Assembly (NCBI RefSeq): GCF_900452865.1 | Contig: NZ_UGOZ01000001.1 | Location: forward strand, 1,550,001 to 1,614,000 | Source of the DNA: Legionella taurinensis | GTDB taxonomy: Bacteria; Pseudomonadota; Gammaproteobacteria; Legionellales; Legionellaceae | Reading direction: 5' to 3' | DNA: 64,000 bases | Shown here: positions 7,243 through 16,550 of the stretch, piece by piece | Numbering within the stretch: position 1 is the first letter of the stretch | How the letters are laid out: each line of letters starts with the position of its first letter | Made by a program: the position numbers and the translations under genes | The notes under the pieces: generated by a model | Told to the model about the DNA's origin: nothing | What the model saw: only the letters and a program-made list of their open reading frames with translations | Databases searched by the model: none

Positions 7243-9332
7243 GCAGAGTCTCCTTCAACCTGAATGGCGGTGACCAGAATGGTGTTGATGATGTCCTGAG
7301 GCGTACAGCCGCGGCTTAGATCATTGACTGGTTTGTTTAATCCTAACAGGACCGGGCCGATTGCCAGAGCACCGCTTTCGCGCTGGACGGCTTTGTAGGT
7401 ATTGTTGCCGGTATTTAAATCAGGAAAAATAAGGACGTTCGCATCCCCGGCCAGGCGGGAATCGGGGAGTTTTTTACGGGCTACCTCGGGATCCACGGCG
7501 GCATCGTATTGAATGGGGCCCTCAGCCAATAATTCAGGCTGTTGTTGTTTTACCAGCGCCATGGCTTTGGCCACCTTCTCAACACTGTTGCCTTTGCCTG
7601 AACTGCCTGAAGAGTAAGACAGCAGGGCGACTTTCGGTTCAATGCCCAATTGTTTGGCAATATTGACCGCTTGTAAGGCAATCTCCGCCAGAGTAATGCT
7701 GTCAGGTTCAGGATTAATGGCGCAATCCCCATAGATGAGCACCCGGGACGGCATGCACATGATGAAGATGGAAGAGACTTTGGTCACACCCAGCTTGGTT
7801 TTAATAATTTCCAGGGCTGGCCTGACCGTATCGGCGGTGGTATGCACTGCTCCGGAGACCATGCCATCCGCCTGATTGGTATACACCATCATGGCGGCAA
7901 AATAATTGACATCACTCATTCGTTCCAGAGCGATGGGTAAATTGACATTTTTGTGCTTGCGCAACTCATAGTAGGCATGGGCAAATTGCTCACGCTGAAG
8001 ACTGGTTTCCACATCGATGATCTGGACATTGGGTAAGGTCAGATCCATGCGTTTGGCTAACAGATGAATTTTATCCGGATTACCGAGCAGAGTAATTTTT
8101 ACCACGTTTCGTTTCAACAAATGGTCTGCTGCAATCAAAATGCGGGGTTCGTCGCCTTCCGGCAGCACAATGTGCCTTTTGGCCTGTTTGGCTCTGCGTA
8201 TTAATTCGTAAAGAAAAACAGCCGGCGAGAGGCGGTTGGGTAGGGATTGGTGTTGCAACAGGTTGATAACGGGTTCGTATAAAAACGGCTTAAGGGCAAT
8301 GATGGTGTCGGCAACCTTGCCGGGATTGTCCTGATTTAAGCTGAATTTGGCGGAATAAAGCGTTGTTGCGGTTTCATAGGTTTTGCATTGCGTTAATAAC
8401 ACCGGGAACGGGCGTTCAAGACCGGCGATAATTTCACAAAGCACGCTGCCCGGCATTTCGCCGCCGGTTAACACAATCCCGGCAATTTTAGGGTAATTGG
8501 CGGATTGATCGGCCAGCAGCGAGCCCAGCAGAATATCCACCCGATCCGACGGTGTAATGATAAGCATGCCATTGCGATCCAGCCGCGACTCCAGGAAGTT
8601 ACCCACGGTTTTAGCGGCGATGGTCATCTGTTTTACGGGTCTAAGCAGCTCATCCTTGCCGCAAATGACGTCGGCGTTTAGTTTTTGCGCGACATCCTGG
8701 ACGGTCGGATTGGCCAGGGCATCAAACTCAGGAATAACAGTGGTTAACGCCAGGTGGCCGAATTCGGCCAGCAACCGTTCCTGATAATCGTTTTCGTCCG
8801 CGTGCGCGACGCGGTTAATAATAATGCCGACCAGGTTGGCATGTTGTTTCCGGGCGGCTTCAAGGGTGGTATTCAATAGAGAAAAAGTATGCTCAAGCGT
8901 CCGTTCACGGGCGGATACCACCACGATCAAATCACAATTCAGCTGTGAAGCCAGGGTGAGATTGAATTGAAACTCAAACGCATCATTGTCGCTTTCGAAA
9001 TCGGTTCCTTCAAAATAGCTGATTTTGGTCTTCTCAGTGCATTGAGTGGCTTCAAAAACCTGAGACAGCAAATCGTCGGGCTGATTCCGCATCATCAAAA
9101 TCCCCTGATTCACATCCATCAGCGGATTCAGTTGGGATTGCGAGAGGTCTTTAAGCAGAGGAATCTGGGAATTATCCGCCTCAGAAAAGAGTTTGTAGCA
9201 ACGTAGATCGGGGCATTGCTCCTTGAGGCTTGCCAGGAGCCCAAGGGAAACAAACGATTTGCCGCACCGTTTTTCGATGCCAGTAAAATAGATTTTTCTC
9301 TGCATAATCAAATCCGGATTGATTTCAATCAC
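7239..9332 (-). CDS. pta: Phosphate acetyltransferase
   Basis: Transfers acetyl from acetyl-CoA to phosphate, giving acetyl-phosphate for AckA. This is the long three-part form, 697 residues against 714 in E. coli. The N-terminal P-loop-like domain has FTGIEKRCGKSFVSLG near residues 16-31, a DRTGG-type middle domain covers about residues 220-340, and the catalytic PTA domain runs from about 385 to the end (KRHIVLPEGDEPRIL, then SYSSGSSGKGNSVEKV, then VYTNQADGMVSGAVHTTADTVRP). The GTG at 9332 gives the full frame; an ATG nine codons later (9305, M-Q-R-K-I-Y-F) may be the true start. The downstream pair partner is ackA. Confidence 0.95.
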   Translation of the reverse strand: MIEINPDLIMQRKIYFTGIEKRCGKSFVSLGLLASLKEQCPDLRCYKLFSEADNSQIPLLKDLSQSQLNPLMDVNQGILMMRNQPDDLLSQVFEATQCTEKTKISYFEGTDFESDNDAFEFQFNLTLASQLNCDLIVVVSARERTLEHTFSLLNTTLEAARKQHANLVGIIINRVAHADENDYQERLLAEFGHLALTTVIPEFDALANPTVQDVAQKLNADVICGKDELLRPVKQMTIAAKTVGNFLESRLDRNGMLIITPSDRVDILLGSLLADQSANYPKIAGIVLTGGEMPGSVLCEIIAGLERPFPVLLTQCKTYETATTLYSAKFSLNQDNPGKVADTIIALKPFLYEPVINLLQHQSLPNRLSPAVFLYELIRRAKQAKRHIVLPEGDEPRILIAADHLLKRNVVKITLLGNPDKIHLLAKRMDLTLPNVQIIDVETSLQREQFAHAYYELRKHKNVNLPIALERMSDVNYFAAMMVYTNQADGMVSGAVHTTADTVRPALEIIKTKLGVTKVSSIFIMCMPSRVLIYGDCAINPEPDSITLAEIALQAVNIAKQLGIEPKVALLSYSSGSSGKGNSVEKVAKAMALVKQQQPELLAEGPIQYDAAVDPEVARKKLPDSRLAGDANVLIFPDLNTGNNTYKAVQRESGALAIGPVLLGLNKPVNDLSRGCTPQDIINTILVTAIQVEGDSA

Positions 9333-9603
9333 TATAACGACAATTTAATTTTTACATCAAGTTGTTGCTAAAAACAGAGGGCATTTTACGCTACTTTTCG
9401 TGCCAAATACATTCTTTTTGAATTATATATGAGCACAGTGTCACCCATGGTGAAGTTAATTTACTTTTGCGTCACAGTGATAATAATTTGTAAAGAAAAA
9501 GACCCCAATGGTAAGAAGATTATCTTTATTGTAAAACGGCGTAGACAGTCAAAAAATTGCATGGCATAGTCGACTTGGTTTGACTAAAAAAAGGAAGGCA
9601 TTA

Positions 9604-11109
9604 ATGTCGATTACGGATAGTAATAAATCAGCATGGAATAATTTACCGGATGGGATTGTTGCATTGTTTTTTATTCAGATCTTTTCGACTTTAAGCTTTA
9701 GCGTACTCTATTCAACCCTGGTGCTGTACATTACGGGCAAGCTCGGGTTGTCTCCGCGCCTGGCCAATAGCATTACCGGAGTATTTGTCGCCTTCAACTA
9801 TGCGTTACATCTGCTTGGCGGGTATTGGGGTGGGCGTTTCTTTTCTTATCGCTCCCTGTTCAGCCTGGGGATGATTGCACAAATCATCGGCTGCATTCTG
9901 CTTGCCACGGTCAATCAGGATTTTCTCTATGTCGGCCTCGCGGCCTTCTTAACCGGTTGTGGCCTCAACGTCACGTGCATTAACTGCATGTTGACTCAGC
10001 GCTTTAAACCCGCTGATACCCGCCGTGAATCCGCGTTTTTATTCAATTATGCGGGTATGAACATCGGCTTTTTTATCGGTTTCAGCTTAAGCGGGTATTT
10101 TCAACTCTCTCACAATTACCAGCGTTTATTCTTGTTAAGCTGTCTGGGTAATTTGCTGGCCCTGCTCATCTGCCTTTATTATTGGCATACCCTGTCTGAC
10201 AACAACTCACCCTACAGTCGTCTCGATAAACCGGCACGGCGGCGGGCTTCGTTGATGGGTATTGTGATGGTATTAGTGCTGCCTCTGGTGTTAAGCCAGC
10301 TTCTGCACTACGCGGAATTTGCCAATAAACTGGTGCTGGTCACCGGTGTTGCCATGTTAATCCTTGCCTGTGTCCTCGCGCGCCAGCAAAGCACGCAGAA
10401 AGCACGGGAAAAAATCCATGCGTTTGCGCTGCTCATGGTGGTGGGAACCGTCTTCTGGATGCTGTTTCAGATAGGTCCCATGGGGCTGACCCATTTCATT
10501 GCCCACAACGTGCAGCGTGACTGGATGCTAATGACCATTCCGCCGCAGTGGTTTCAAAACATCAATACGATCTGCATTGTGGTAGGCGGACCTTTGATGA
10601 GTTTAGCCTTAAATCGGCTGCGCGCCCGTGGAGTCAATGTCAATATCCCCACTCAATTTGCGCTGGCATTGCTGCTGATTGGATTGGCGTTTGTGCTGCT
10701 GCCGGCAGGAATCGCTAGAGCCGCTCAGGATGGCCTGGTGTCGCCTGGCTGGGTGGTTTTAAGTTTTGTATTGCAAAGTGTGGGTGAGTTGTTAATATCG
10801 CCTGTCGGCTATGCCATGATCGGTGCATTGGCCCCAAGCTCCCTTCAGGGCGGCATGATGGGGATGTGGATGCTGACCTCTGGTGTGGGCGCGACGCTGT
10901 CAAGTTATAGCTCCAACTGGATGACTGCGGGAATGGACAGCACCGATCCCGTGCTAACCAATGCGGGGTATAGCCATGTGTTCCTCTGCCTTGGCCTTTT
11001 TGCCATCGCGTCGGGGATCGTCCTGTTCATTCTCGTTCCGGTTCTTAAACGCTGGATGAGCGAGGAGCCTTCTGTGGCGCTGGAAAAAGGCAATTACGCA
11101 ACAATTTAA
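9604..11109 (+). CDS. POT/PTR-family proton-coupled peptide transporter
   Basis: Inner-membrane major-facilitator protein of 501 residues, most like the proton-dependent oligopeptide transporters that import di- and tripeptides. About fourteen hydrophobic segments are visible. Early in the protein the segment LLGGYWGGRFFSYRSLFSLGM matches the conserved POT loop after helix 2, and FLFNYAGMNIGFFIG resembles the family's FYxxIN motif. The ATG at 9604 follows an AAGGAAGG ribosome-binding site; an upstream TTG has none. Amino acids and peptides are main carbon sources for Legionella, so peptide uptake is a sensible role. mnmC starts 11 bases after the stop and is probably co-transcribed. Confidence 0.85.
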   Translation: MSITDSNKSAWNNLPDGIVALFFIQIFSTLSFSVLYSTLVLYITGKLGLSPRLANSITGVFVAFNYALHLLGGYWGGRFFSYRSLFSLGMIAQIIGCILLATVNQDFLYVGLAAFLTGCGLNVTCINCMLTQRFKPADTRRESAFLFNYAGMNIGFFIGFSLSGYFQLSHNYQRLFLLSCLGNLLALLICLYYWHTLSDNNSPYSRLDKPARRRASLMGIVMVLVLPLVLSQLLHYAEFANKLVLVTGVAMLILACVLARQQSTQKAREKIHAFALLMVVGTVFWMLFQIGPMGLTHFIAHNVQRDWMLMTIPPQWFQNINTICIVVGGPLMSLALNRLRARGVNVNIPTQFALALLLIGLAFVLLPAGIARAAQDGLVSPGWVVLSFVLQSVGELLISPVGYAMIGALAPSSLQGGMMGMWMLTSGVGATLSSYSSNWMTAGMDSTDPVLTNAGYSHVFLCLGLFAIASGIVLFILVPVLKRWMSEEPSVALEKGNYATI

Positions 11110-11120
11110 CCGAGGGTGGT

Positions 11121-13139
11121 TTGAGTAGTCCCTTTACTGTAATTCAGACGGCAGACCTGGAGTGGCGTGAAGGTCTGCCTTATTCGCCTGCATTTGATGA
11201 TGTGTATTTTTCCCGCGAAGACGGTTTTGCGGAAAAGCAGTACGTTTTCATCGAAGGCAACCGCCTCAGAGAGCGTTTAACCCGTCTGCATGAGCAGGAG
11301 AATCCCCGGTTTACTATTGCCGAAACGGGGTTTGGTACGGGCCTTAATTTCCTGTTAACCTGGCAATTCTGGCAAAATCACGCCCCCGAAAACGCGCGTT
11401 TATTCTATTTCAGTTGTGAAAAATTTCCGTTAAAGAAAGATGATTTAGCGGCGTGCCTGCAATTATGGCCGCCCCTGCAAGCGTGTTCACAGCAACTTCT
11501 TGACGAATATCCCGTTCTGACGCCGGGGTTTCATCGCTTGACCTTTGAGCAGGGACGCATTCATTTAATCCTGATGCTGGGTGAGGCTCAACACTGTTTT
11601 GATGAATTACTCCTGTCAGGCGACAAGGAATTGGATCGGGTCTTTTCCCATACCGCCGTGGACGCCTGGTATCTCGATGGTTTTTCACCCTGTAAAAACG
11701 AACGCATGTGGACCCACTCCCTGTTTCAAACCATGGCACTGCTATCCCGGCCGGGCACGACAGTGGCCACCTATTCTGCCGCCGCTCAGGTTAAAACAGG
11801 ACTTGAGGCTTCGGGCTTTATCCTGACGAAAAAAGCAGGCTACGGCAAAAAGCGCCACATGCTCACCGCTGAACTGTCAGAGGCAAGGCAATCCAAACGC
11901 AGGCGGCAGACGCCCTGGTTTTATACACCAGGTATCACGGGTCAAAAGAAAGCCATCATTGTCGGCGCAGGCCTGGCTGGGTGTTTCTGCGCTCATGCGT
12001 TAAGCCGGCGGGGCTGGCAGGTTCAATTGTTTGACGAGGCGCCGCAGGCGGCGGCCGGGGCATCGGGCAATGAGCGTGCCGTCGTGTACCCTAGACTGTC
12101 AGCCTACCGCTCACCCTTAACCGAATTCATGCTTGCGGCTTTTCTCTATGCGCAGGCTTTTTATAAACGGGTAGTCGGGCGGGCGATTGAAGGGGACATG
12201 CAGGGTATTTTGCAATTGGCCTGCACTCCCCGGGAATTAAACGCGCAGCAGAGCATGCAGGATTGGCTGCTTGCCTACCCGCAATTGGCAAGGCCGATGT
12301 CAGCGGCAGCGGCTTCTGAACTGGCAGGACTCAGCGTGGCGTTTTCCGGTCTGTACATCCCGCTCTCGGGATGGCTTAACAGCCGTGAATTATGCCATTA
12401 CCTGTTGCAGCAATCGCCGCAGGTGCAGTGGTTTGGACAGACGACAGTCACTGACCTACAGGCTGAGGGCGGTCAGTGGTATGTCAATGGCCAGAAGGGG
12501 GATGTTGTCATTATTACGTCGGGTTTTCGAGCCAATCAATTCGCCCAGACTGCGGGTTTGCCCATCAAACCCATTGGCGGACAAATCAGTTTCGTGCAGG
12601 CCGAGAAGGAGAGTGCCAGACTGACATTACCCTTGTGTGGCGAGGGGCATGTGCTTCCGGCGAAAAACAATCTGCACGCCTTAGGCGCCACCTATCATTT
12701 AAACCAGCAACGCGTCCTTTGCCGCTCTGAAGATGATTGGGTCAATGTGCAGAAAATCAGTCCCATGGCTTCCGAGCTTCAATTTCATCGTGACGCTGTT
12801 GCCAGCAGCTGGGCAGGTGTCAGAGGCGCAACGCCGGATTACCTTCCTCTGGTCGGTGCAGTCCCGGTTGAAGAGCGTTTTTTAGAGTGCTATGCGGACT
12901 TGAACAGCCATGCCGAACGCTGGATTAAGGGGCCGCCCCCGGTGTATCCTGGACTGTATGTCTGCGCTGGTTTTGGTTCGCGGGGATTAACGACTATTCC
13001 CCTCAGTGCCGAATGGCTTGCCGGGCAAATCAGTGGCGAGCCTGGTTTTATGTCAAGAAGCATGATGAAAGCCGTTTCGCCGTCACGCTTTTTATTACGG
13101 CGAATTATTCGTTCCCGTCAGGTGCAGGCAGACGAATAA
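11121..13139 (+). CDS. mnmC: Bifunctional tRNA 5-methylaminomethyl-2-thiouridine biosynthesis protein
   Basis: Final steps of wobble-uridine modification (mnm5s2U34) in tRNAs for Lys, Glu and Gln. The 672-residue protein joins two enzymes: an N-terminal SAM methyltransferase (ETGFGTGLNFLLTW near residues 67-80; AWYLDGFSPCKNERMWT) and a C-terminal FAD oxidoreductase (KAIIVGAGLAGCFCAHALSR from about residue 277; late FAD contact CAGFGSRGLTTIPLSAEWLA). This is the order found in E. coli MnmC. The start codon is TTG at 11121, chosen because a GAGGG site lies just upstream and the protein then opens with the family's SSPFTVIQTADLEW. Confidence 0.95.
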   Translation: MSSPFTVIQTADLEWREGLPYSPAFDDVYFSREDGFAEKQYVFIEGNRLRERLTRLHEQENPRFTIAETGFGTGLNFLLTWQFWQNHAPENARLFYFSCEKFPLKKDDLAACLQLWPPLQACSQQLLDEYPVLTPGFHRLTFEQGRIHLILMLGEAQHCFDELLLSGDKELDRVFSHTAVDAWYLDGFSPCKNERMWTHSLFQTMALLSRPGTTVATYSAAAQVKTGLEASGFILTKKAGYGKKRHMLTAELSEARQSKRRRQTPWFYTPGITGQKKAIIVGAGLAGCFCAHALSRRGWQVQLFDEAPQAAAGASGNERAVVYPRLSAYRSPLTEFMLAAFLYAQAFYKRVVGRAIEGDMQGILQLACTPRELNAQQSMQDWLLAYPQLARPMSAAAASELAGLSVAFSGLYIPLSGWLNSRELCHYLLQQSPQVQWFGQTTVTDLQAEGGQWYVNGQKGDVVIITSGFRANQFAQTAGLPIKPIGGQISFVQAEKESARLTLPLCGEGHVLPAKNNLHALGATYHLNQQRVLCRSEDDWVNVQKISPMASELQFHRDAVASSWAGVRGATPDYLPLVGAVPVEERFLECYADLNSHAERWIKGPPPVYPGLYVCAGFGSRGLTTIPLSAEWLAGQISGEPGFMSRSMMKAVSPSRFLLRRIIRSRQVQADE

Positions 13140-13221
13140 TGGATTACGGTCTAATAAATTCTTGCAATGAATCCGTCAGGTGGCTACTCTTGCCATCCTT
13201 GTTTTAATTAAGAGGTCTGCT

Positions 13222-14007
13222 ATGCAAAGTATGGAAATTTTCCAGATCGATGCGTTTACTGATAAAGTCTTCCATGGCAATCCCGCCGCGGTATGCCTGT
13301 TGAGCGAATGGCTGAATGACGAACTGATGCAGGCCATAGCGGTTGAAAATAATTTGTCAGAAACCGCTTTCGTTATCCGCGATCACGAAGGGTTCCGTAT
13401 CCGCTGGTTTACGCCCCGGGGTGAAATCAGTTTGTGCGGACACGCCACGCTGGCCGCTGGATTTGCCCTGTTTGAGCTGGGATACGCCGATGGGGAACAC
13501 ATTGAGTTCAAAAGTTTAAGCGGTTTGCTCAGTGTACGCAAACGGGGTAATCGCTATGTCCTGGATTTTCCAAGGCTCCATTACAAAGCCTTTGATAAAC
13601 CGGCCTTGCTGCTTGCCCTGGTGGACGAGCCGCTGCTGGAAATGTATGAAAGTGACCTTGATTACCTGGCTGTCCTTGACAACGAGGCGCAGGTGCTAAA
13701 GGCGTCCGTGAATCTGACTGAACTTGTCAAATTGCCTAAAAGAGGATTGATTCTCACCGCGCCGGGCGTGGAGGTGGATTTTTATTCCCGCTGCTTTTAT
13801 CCAAAACACAACATTCCGGAAGATCCAGTCACCGGTTCTGCCCATTGCGTATTGACCCCCTTCTGGACTGAACGTTTGCAAAAACAAAGCCTTAAGGCGG
13901 TGCAGGGCTCATTTCGCAAAGGGGAATTGAGCTGTGAAATGCAGAATGAGCGAGTCTATATTTCCGGAAACTGCCGCTGGTATTCCAAAGGGCAATTGGT
14001 TATTTAG
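13222..14007 (+). CDS. PhzF-family isomerase/epimerase-like protein
   Basis: Member of the PhzF superfamily (diaminopimelate-epimerase fold), 261 residues and cytoplasmic. Seen: FQIDAFTDKVFHGNPAAVCLL at the start, NNLSETAFV with the conserved catalytic glutamate, GEISLCGHATLAA, and the late EDPVTGSAHC loop, so the active site looks intact. The substrate is unknown; with no phenazine genes nearby, phenazine synthesis is not implied. The ATG at 13222 is preceded by AAGAGG; a longer frame to 13180 has no such site. It follows mnmC after an 82-base gap. Confidence 0.88.
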   Translation: MQSMEIFQIDAFTDKVFHGNPAAVCLLSEWLNDELMQAIAVENNLSETAFVIRDHEGFRIRWFTPRGEISLCGHATLAAGFALFELGYADGEHIEFKSLSGLLSVRKRGNRYVLDFPRLHYKAFDKPALLLALVDEPLLEMYESDLDYLAVLDNEAQVLKASVNLTELVKLPKRGLILTAPGVEVDFYSRCFYPKHNIPEDPVTGSAHCVLTPFWTERLQKQSLKAVQGSFRKGELSCEMQNERVYISGNCRWYSKGQLVI

Positions 14008-14113
14008 TGCTCGATGGGTTTTAATCGAGCGGCTGCCATGACGCCGGCTCAATTGTGAAAATTTTTTTTCTCTCCTTTGGCAAGTCATCCCTATTTGAGC
14101 TATTCTGAGATCA

Positions 14114-14130
14114 CTTAAGGTATTCTTAAG
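14114..14130 (+). promoter_or_regulatory. PmrA-box-like direct repeat upstream of W-rich small gene
   Basis: CTTAAG, five bases, CTTAAG: two half-sites 11 bases apart, the geometry of PmrA boxes. It ends about 35 bases before the ATG of the 81-residue gene, a distance compatible with a -35 location. A third partial half-site (CTTAGA) follows 10 bases later. The match is by pattern only and the region is A/T-rich, so chance is possible. Confidence 0.45.
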
Positions 14131-14164
14131 TAATCTTAGATCAACTTTAACAAGGACAGTAATA

Positions 14165-14410
14165 ATGAACGCTTGGAATAGTGTAATTTTTATGAAATCA
14201 AATAAGCCTTGGTCCGATTTAAGTTCCATGATGAAATGGGATGGTGTTGAGAAAATGTGGTCTACCACGGGTGACTGGGACTGGTGCATCAAACTGGATA
14301 AAAATTCCTCAACCCCTGAAAAAACAGAAGCCTTCGTCAACCGCATGCGCGAAGGCAACTGGGCAACTGACACCAAAACTCACTGGTGGAAAGAACTCTC
14401 TGCCAAATAA
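14165..14410 (+). CDS. Tryptophan-rich small protein of unknown function
   Basis: An 81-residue protein I cannot assign to a family. Nine of its 81 residues are tryptophan (positions 4, 16, 25, 32, 38, 40, 66, 74, 75), about ten times the usual share, spread in pieces such as GDWDWCIKL and HWWKELSAK. There is no signal peptide or membrane segment; it looks soluble and mixed in charge. Evidence that it is real: AACAAGGAC ribosome-binding sequence before the ATG, even codon use, a PmrA-like box upstream and a hairpin just downstream. It stands alone between phzF-like and prpB. A small effector, a regulator or a nucleic-acid or carbohydrate binder are all open. Confidence 0.7.
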   Translation: MNAWNSVIFMKSNKPWSDLSSMMKWDGVEKMWSTTGDWDWCIKLDKNSSTPEKTEAFVNRMREGNWATDTKTHWWKELSAK

Positions 14411-14417
14411 GCCTCAG

Positions 14418-14437
14418 GCCCGGAGTATCCTCCGGGC
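14418..14437 (+). terminator. Hairpin after the W-rich small gene
   Basis: GCCCGGAG, loop TATC, CTCCGGGC, followed by a pyrimidine-rich tract (TTCTCCCTCC). It lies 8 bases after the stop codon and would isolate the small gene from prpB. Confidence 0.65.
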
Positions 14438-14493
14438 TTCTCCCTCCCTCCGGCCGTCTTCACAGGAAATCCGACGATTTTTCAATAACCTGA

Positions 14494-14522
14494 TTGTTGC
14501 CATCCATCTCCCATCGTGATAA
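14494..14522 (+). promoter_or_regulatory. Weak candidate promoter of prpBCD
   Basis: TTGTTG, a 17-base spacer and TGATAA, about 30 bases before the prpB GTG. Spacing is right and the hexamers are mediocre, as expected for a regulated promoter. No PrpR gene is in the window. Confidence 0.35.
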
Positions 14523-14553
14523 AAAAGCGAATTGGATGTTTAGGGAGAACAAC

Positions 14554-15441
14554 GTGTCGTCATGTCCTTCAGGGAGACAGTTTCGAAAACTAGTCAGGGA
14601 ACAAGCGCCTTTGCAGGTAATGGGAACCATCAATGCCTATAGTGCCATGCTGGCGAAGCAGGCTGGGTGTCAGGCCATCTATCTTTCCGGTGCCGGGGTG
14701 GCCAATGCCTCTTATGGTCTGCCCGATTTGGGAATGACCAACTTAAGCGAAGTGCTTGATGATGCACGCCGTATTACCGATGCCTGCGATTTGCCGCTAC
14801 TGGTTGATGTAGATACCGGCTGGGGGCATGCTTTCAATATTGCCAGAACAGTCAAACTGATGGAAAAAACCGGCGTTGCCGCCATTCATATCGAAGACCA
14901 GGTTCTTGCCAAGCGCTGCGGCCATCGACCCAATAAAGCCATTGTTTCCCAGCAGGAAATGGCGGATCGAATTAAAGCCGCTGTTGATGCGCGTCGCAGT
15001 GATGATTTTGTCATCATGGCGCGGACGGATGCCTATGCTGTCGAAGGGATGGCGGCGGCGGTCGACAGGGCGCTGCGTTGTGTGGAACTCGGTGCGGACA
15101 TGATTTTTCCTGAAGCCATGACCCAACTGGAAGAATACCGTGAATTTGCTGAGCAGGTGAAAGTGCCTGTGTTGGCCAACATCACCGAATTTGGTAAAAC
15201 TCCCTTGTTTACGCGTCAGGAATTGGCGGATGCCGGGGTAGGTCTAATTCTTTACCCCTTAAGCGCGTTTCGTGCCATGGCTTACGCGGCGTTAAAAGTC
15301 TACACGACCGTGGTGCAGGAAGGGACACAGCGTGATTTGCTGGATATCATGCAGACGCGTAGCGATCTGTATGATGTTCTGGGCTATCACGATTATGAAA
15401 AAAAACTGGATGAATTAATGGAGGGAGAGCATGGTCAATAG
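14554..15441 (+). CDS. prpB: 2-methylisocitrate lyase
   Basis: Splits 2-methylisocitrate into pyruvate and succinate, the last step of the 2-methylcitrate cycle for propionyl-CoA. The 295-residue protein matches the length of E. coli PrpB (296). It carries the magnesium-binding DVDTGWG and the lyase signature KRCGHRPNK with the catalytic cysteine. I take the GTG at 14554 as the start because AGGGAG lies 7 bases upstream and the product opens [14 protein letters not shown], as PrpB does; longer frames from 14494 or 14536 lack a good site. prpC begins 11 bases before the prpB stop, so the genes are tightly coupled. Confidence 0.94.
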   Translation: MSSCPSGRQFRKLVREQAPLQVMGTINAYSAMLAKQAGCQAIYLSGAGVANASYGLPDLGMTNLSEVLDDARRITDACDLPLLVDVDTGWGHAFNIARTVKLMEKTGVAAIHIEDQVLAKRCGHRPNKAIVSQQEMADRIKAAVDARRSDDFVIMARTDAYAVEGMAAAVDRALRCVELGADMIFPEAMTQLEEYREFAEQVKVPVLANITEFGKTPLFTRQELADAGVGLILYPLSAFRAMAYAALKVYTTVVQEGTQRDLLDIMQTRSDLYDVLGYHDYEKKLDELMEGEHGQ

Positions 15442-16549
15442 TACAGCCGGTCTGGAAGGAGTGATTGCGGGCCAATCGGCTATCGCGACTGTGGGACATG
15501 AGGGCGCAGGATTGAATTATCGCGGCTATTCTATTGATGATTTAGCCGCCCATGCCACGTTTGAAGAAGTGGCTTACCTGCTGCACTACGGCCATTTGCC
15601 GACACGTAATGAGCTGACCCGTTACACTCAAAAGCTGACCGGCTTAAGGGAAATCCCCGGCACGTTAAAAACAGTATTGAAGCTGATACCGAAAGACACT
15701 CACCCCATGGATGTGTTAAGAACGGCCTGCTCCATGCTCGGCACGCTGGAACCTGAGCATGATTTTAAACAGCAGTATGATATCGCTGACCGTTTGCTGG
15801 CCCTGTTTCCGGGGATCATGTGTTATTGGTATGCCTGGCATTTCAAAGGCAAGGAAATTTCCGAATACAGCGACGAAGACACCATTGGCGGTCATTTTAT
15901 CGCCCTTCTTCATGGGCGGAAGCCGTCCACGCTTGAGCGCGACATGATGAATGTCTCGCTGATTCTGTATGCGGAGCATGAGTTTAATGCGTCAACCTTT
16001 GCGGCCAGAGTCACGGCGGCGACTTTATCTGACTTTTATTCGGCCATTACCACAGCCATCGGCACCTTAAGAGGGCCCTTGCATGGTGGCGCCAATGAAG
16101 CGGCCATGGAACTGCTGAGCCAGTTTCGTGATCCGGATGAAGCAGAAGAAAAATTAATGACCATGCTGGCTCAAAAAGCCAAAATCATGGGGTTTGGCCA
16201 TCGGGTATATAAAGACTGCGATCCGCGTTCCGACATCATCAAATCCTGGTCCAAAAAACTCGCCATGGCGAAAAATGACACGCCATTGTTCACCATTTCC
16301 GAGCGCGTCGAGGCCGTCATGCGGCGTGAGAAAAAATTATTCCCCAATCTGGATTTCTACAGTGCATCGGCTTACCACTACGTGGATGTTCCGACGCCAC
16401 TGTTTACACCCATTTTCGTGATGTCACGGATTACTGGCTGGTCTGCGCATGTTTTTGAACAACGTGCGGATAATCGGTTAATCCGACCCACGTCCGAATA
16501 CACGGGGCCAGAACCACGGGCCTATGTAGCCATTGAAGCAAGAGGATAA
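15431..16549 (+). CDS. prpC: 2-methylcitrate synthase
   Basis: Condenses propionyl-CoA with oxaloacetate to 2-methylcitrate. Citrate-synthase family, 372 residues, the short form typical of PrpC and well below the 420-430 of housekeeping GltA. Catalytic histidines are visible in [12 protein letters not shown] and MGFGHRVYK, with the later [10 protein letters not shown] segment holding the catalytic aspartate. The start overlaps the end of prpB, and prpD begins 1 base after its stop, making one operon. Confidence 0.93.
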   Translation: MVNSTAGLEGVIAGQSAIATVGHEGAGLNYRGYSIDDLAAHATFEEVAYLLHYGHLPTRNELTRYTQKLTGLREIPGTLKTVLKLIPKDTHPMDVLRTACSMLGTLEPEHDFKQQYDIADRLLALFPGIMCYWYAWHFKGKEISEYSDEDTIGGHFIALLHGRKPSTLERDMMNVSLILYAEHEFNASTFAARVTAATLSDFYSAITTAIGTLRGPLHGGANEAAMELLSQFRDPDEAEEKLMTMLAQKAKIMGFGHRVYKDCDPRSDIIKSWSKKLAMAKNDTPLFTISERVEAVMRREKKLFPNLDFYSASAYHYVDVPTPLFTPIFVMSRITGWSAHVFEQRADNRLIRPTSEYTGPEPRAYVAIEARG

Positions 16550-16550
16550 T

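Noticed and set aside
9333-9603. Possible regulatory RNA in the 271-base gap between pta and the peptide transporter
   Set aside because: The gap is A/T-rich and must hold two divergent promoters, but I could not point to a structured element or a clear pair of promoter hexamers.
14241-14519. Overlapping plus-strand frame of 92 codons in the W-rich small gene
   Set aside because: No ribosome-binding site, runs through the terminator hairpin, and has low-complexity Arg/Ser/Pro content typical of a shadow frame.
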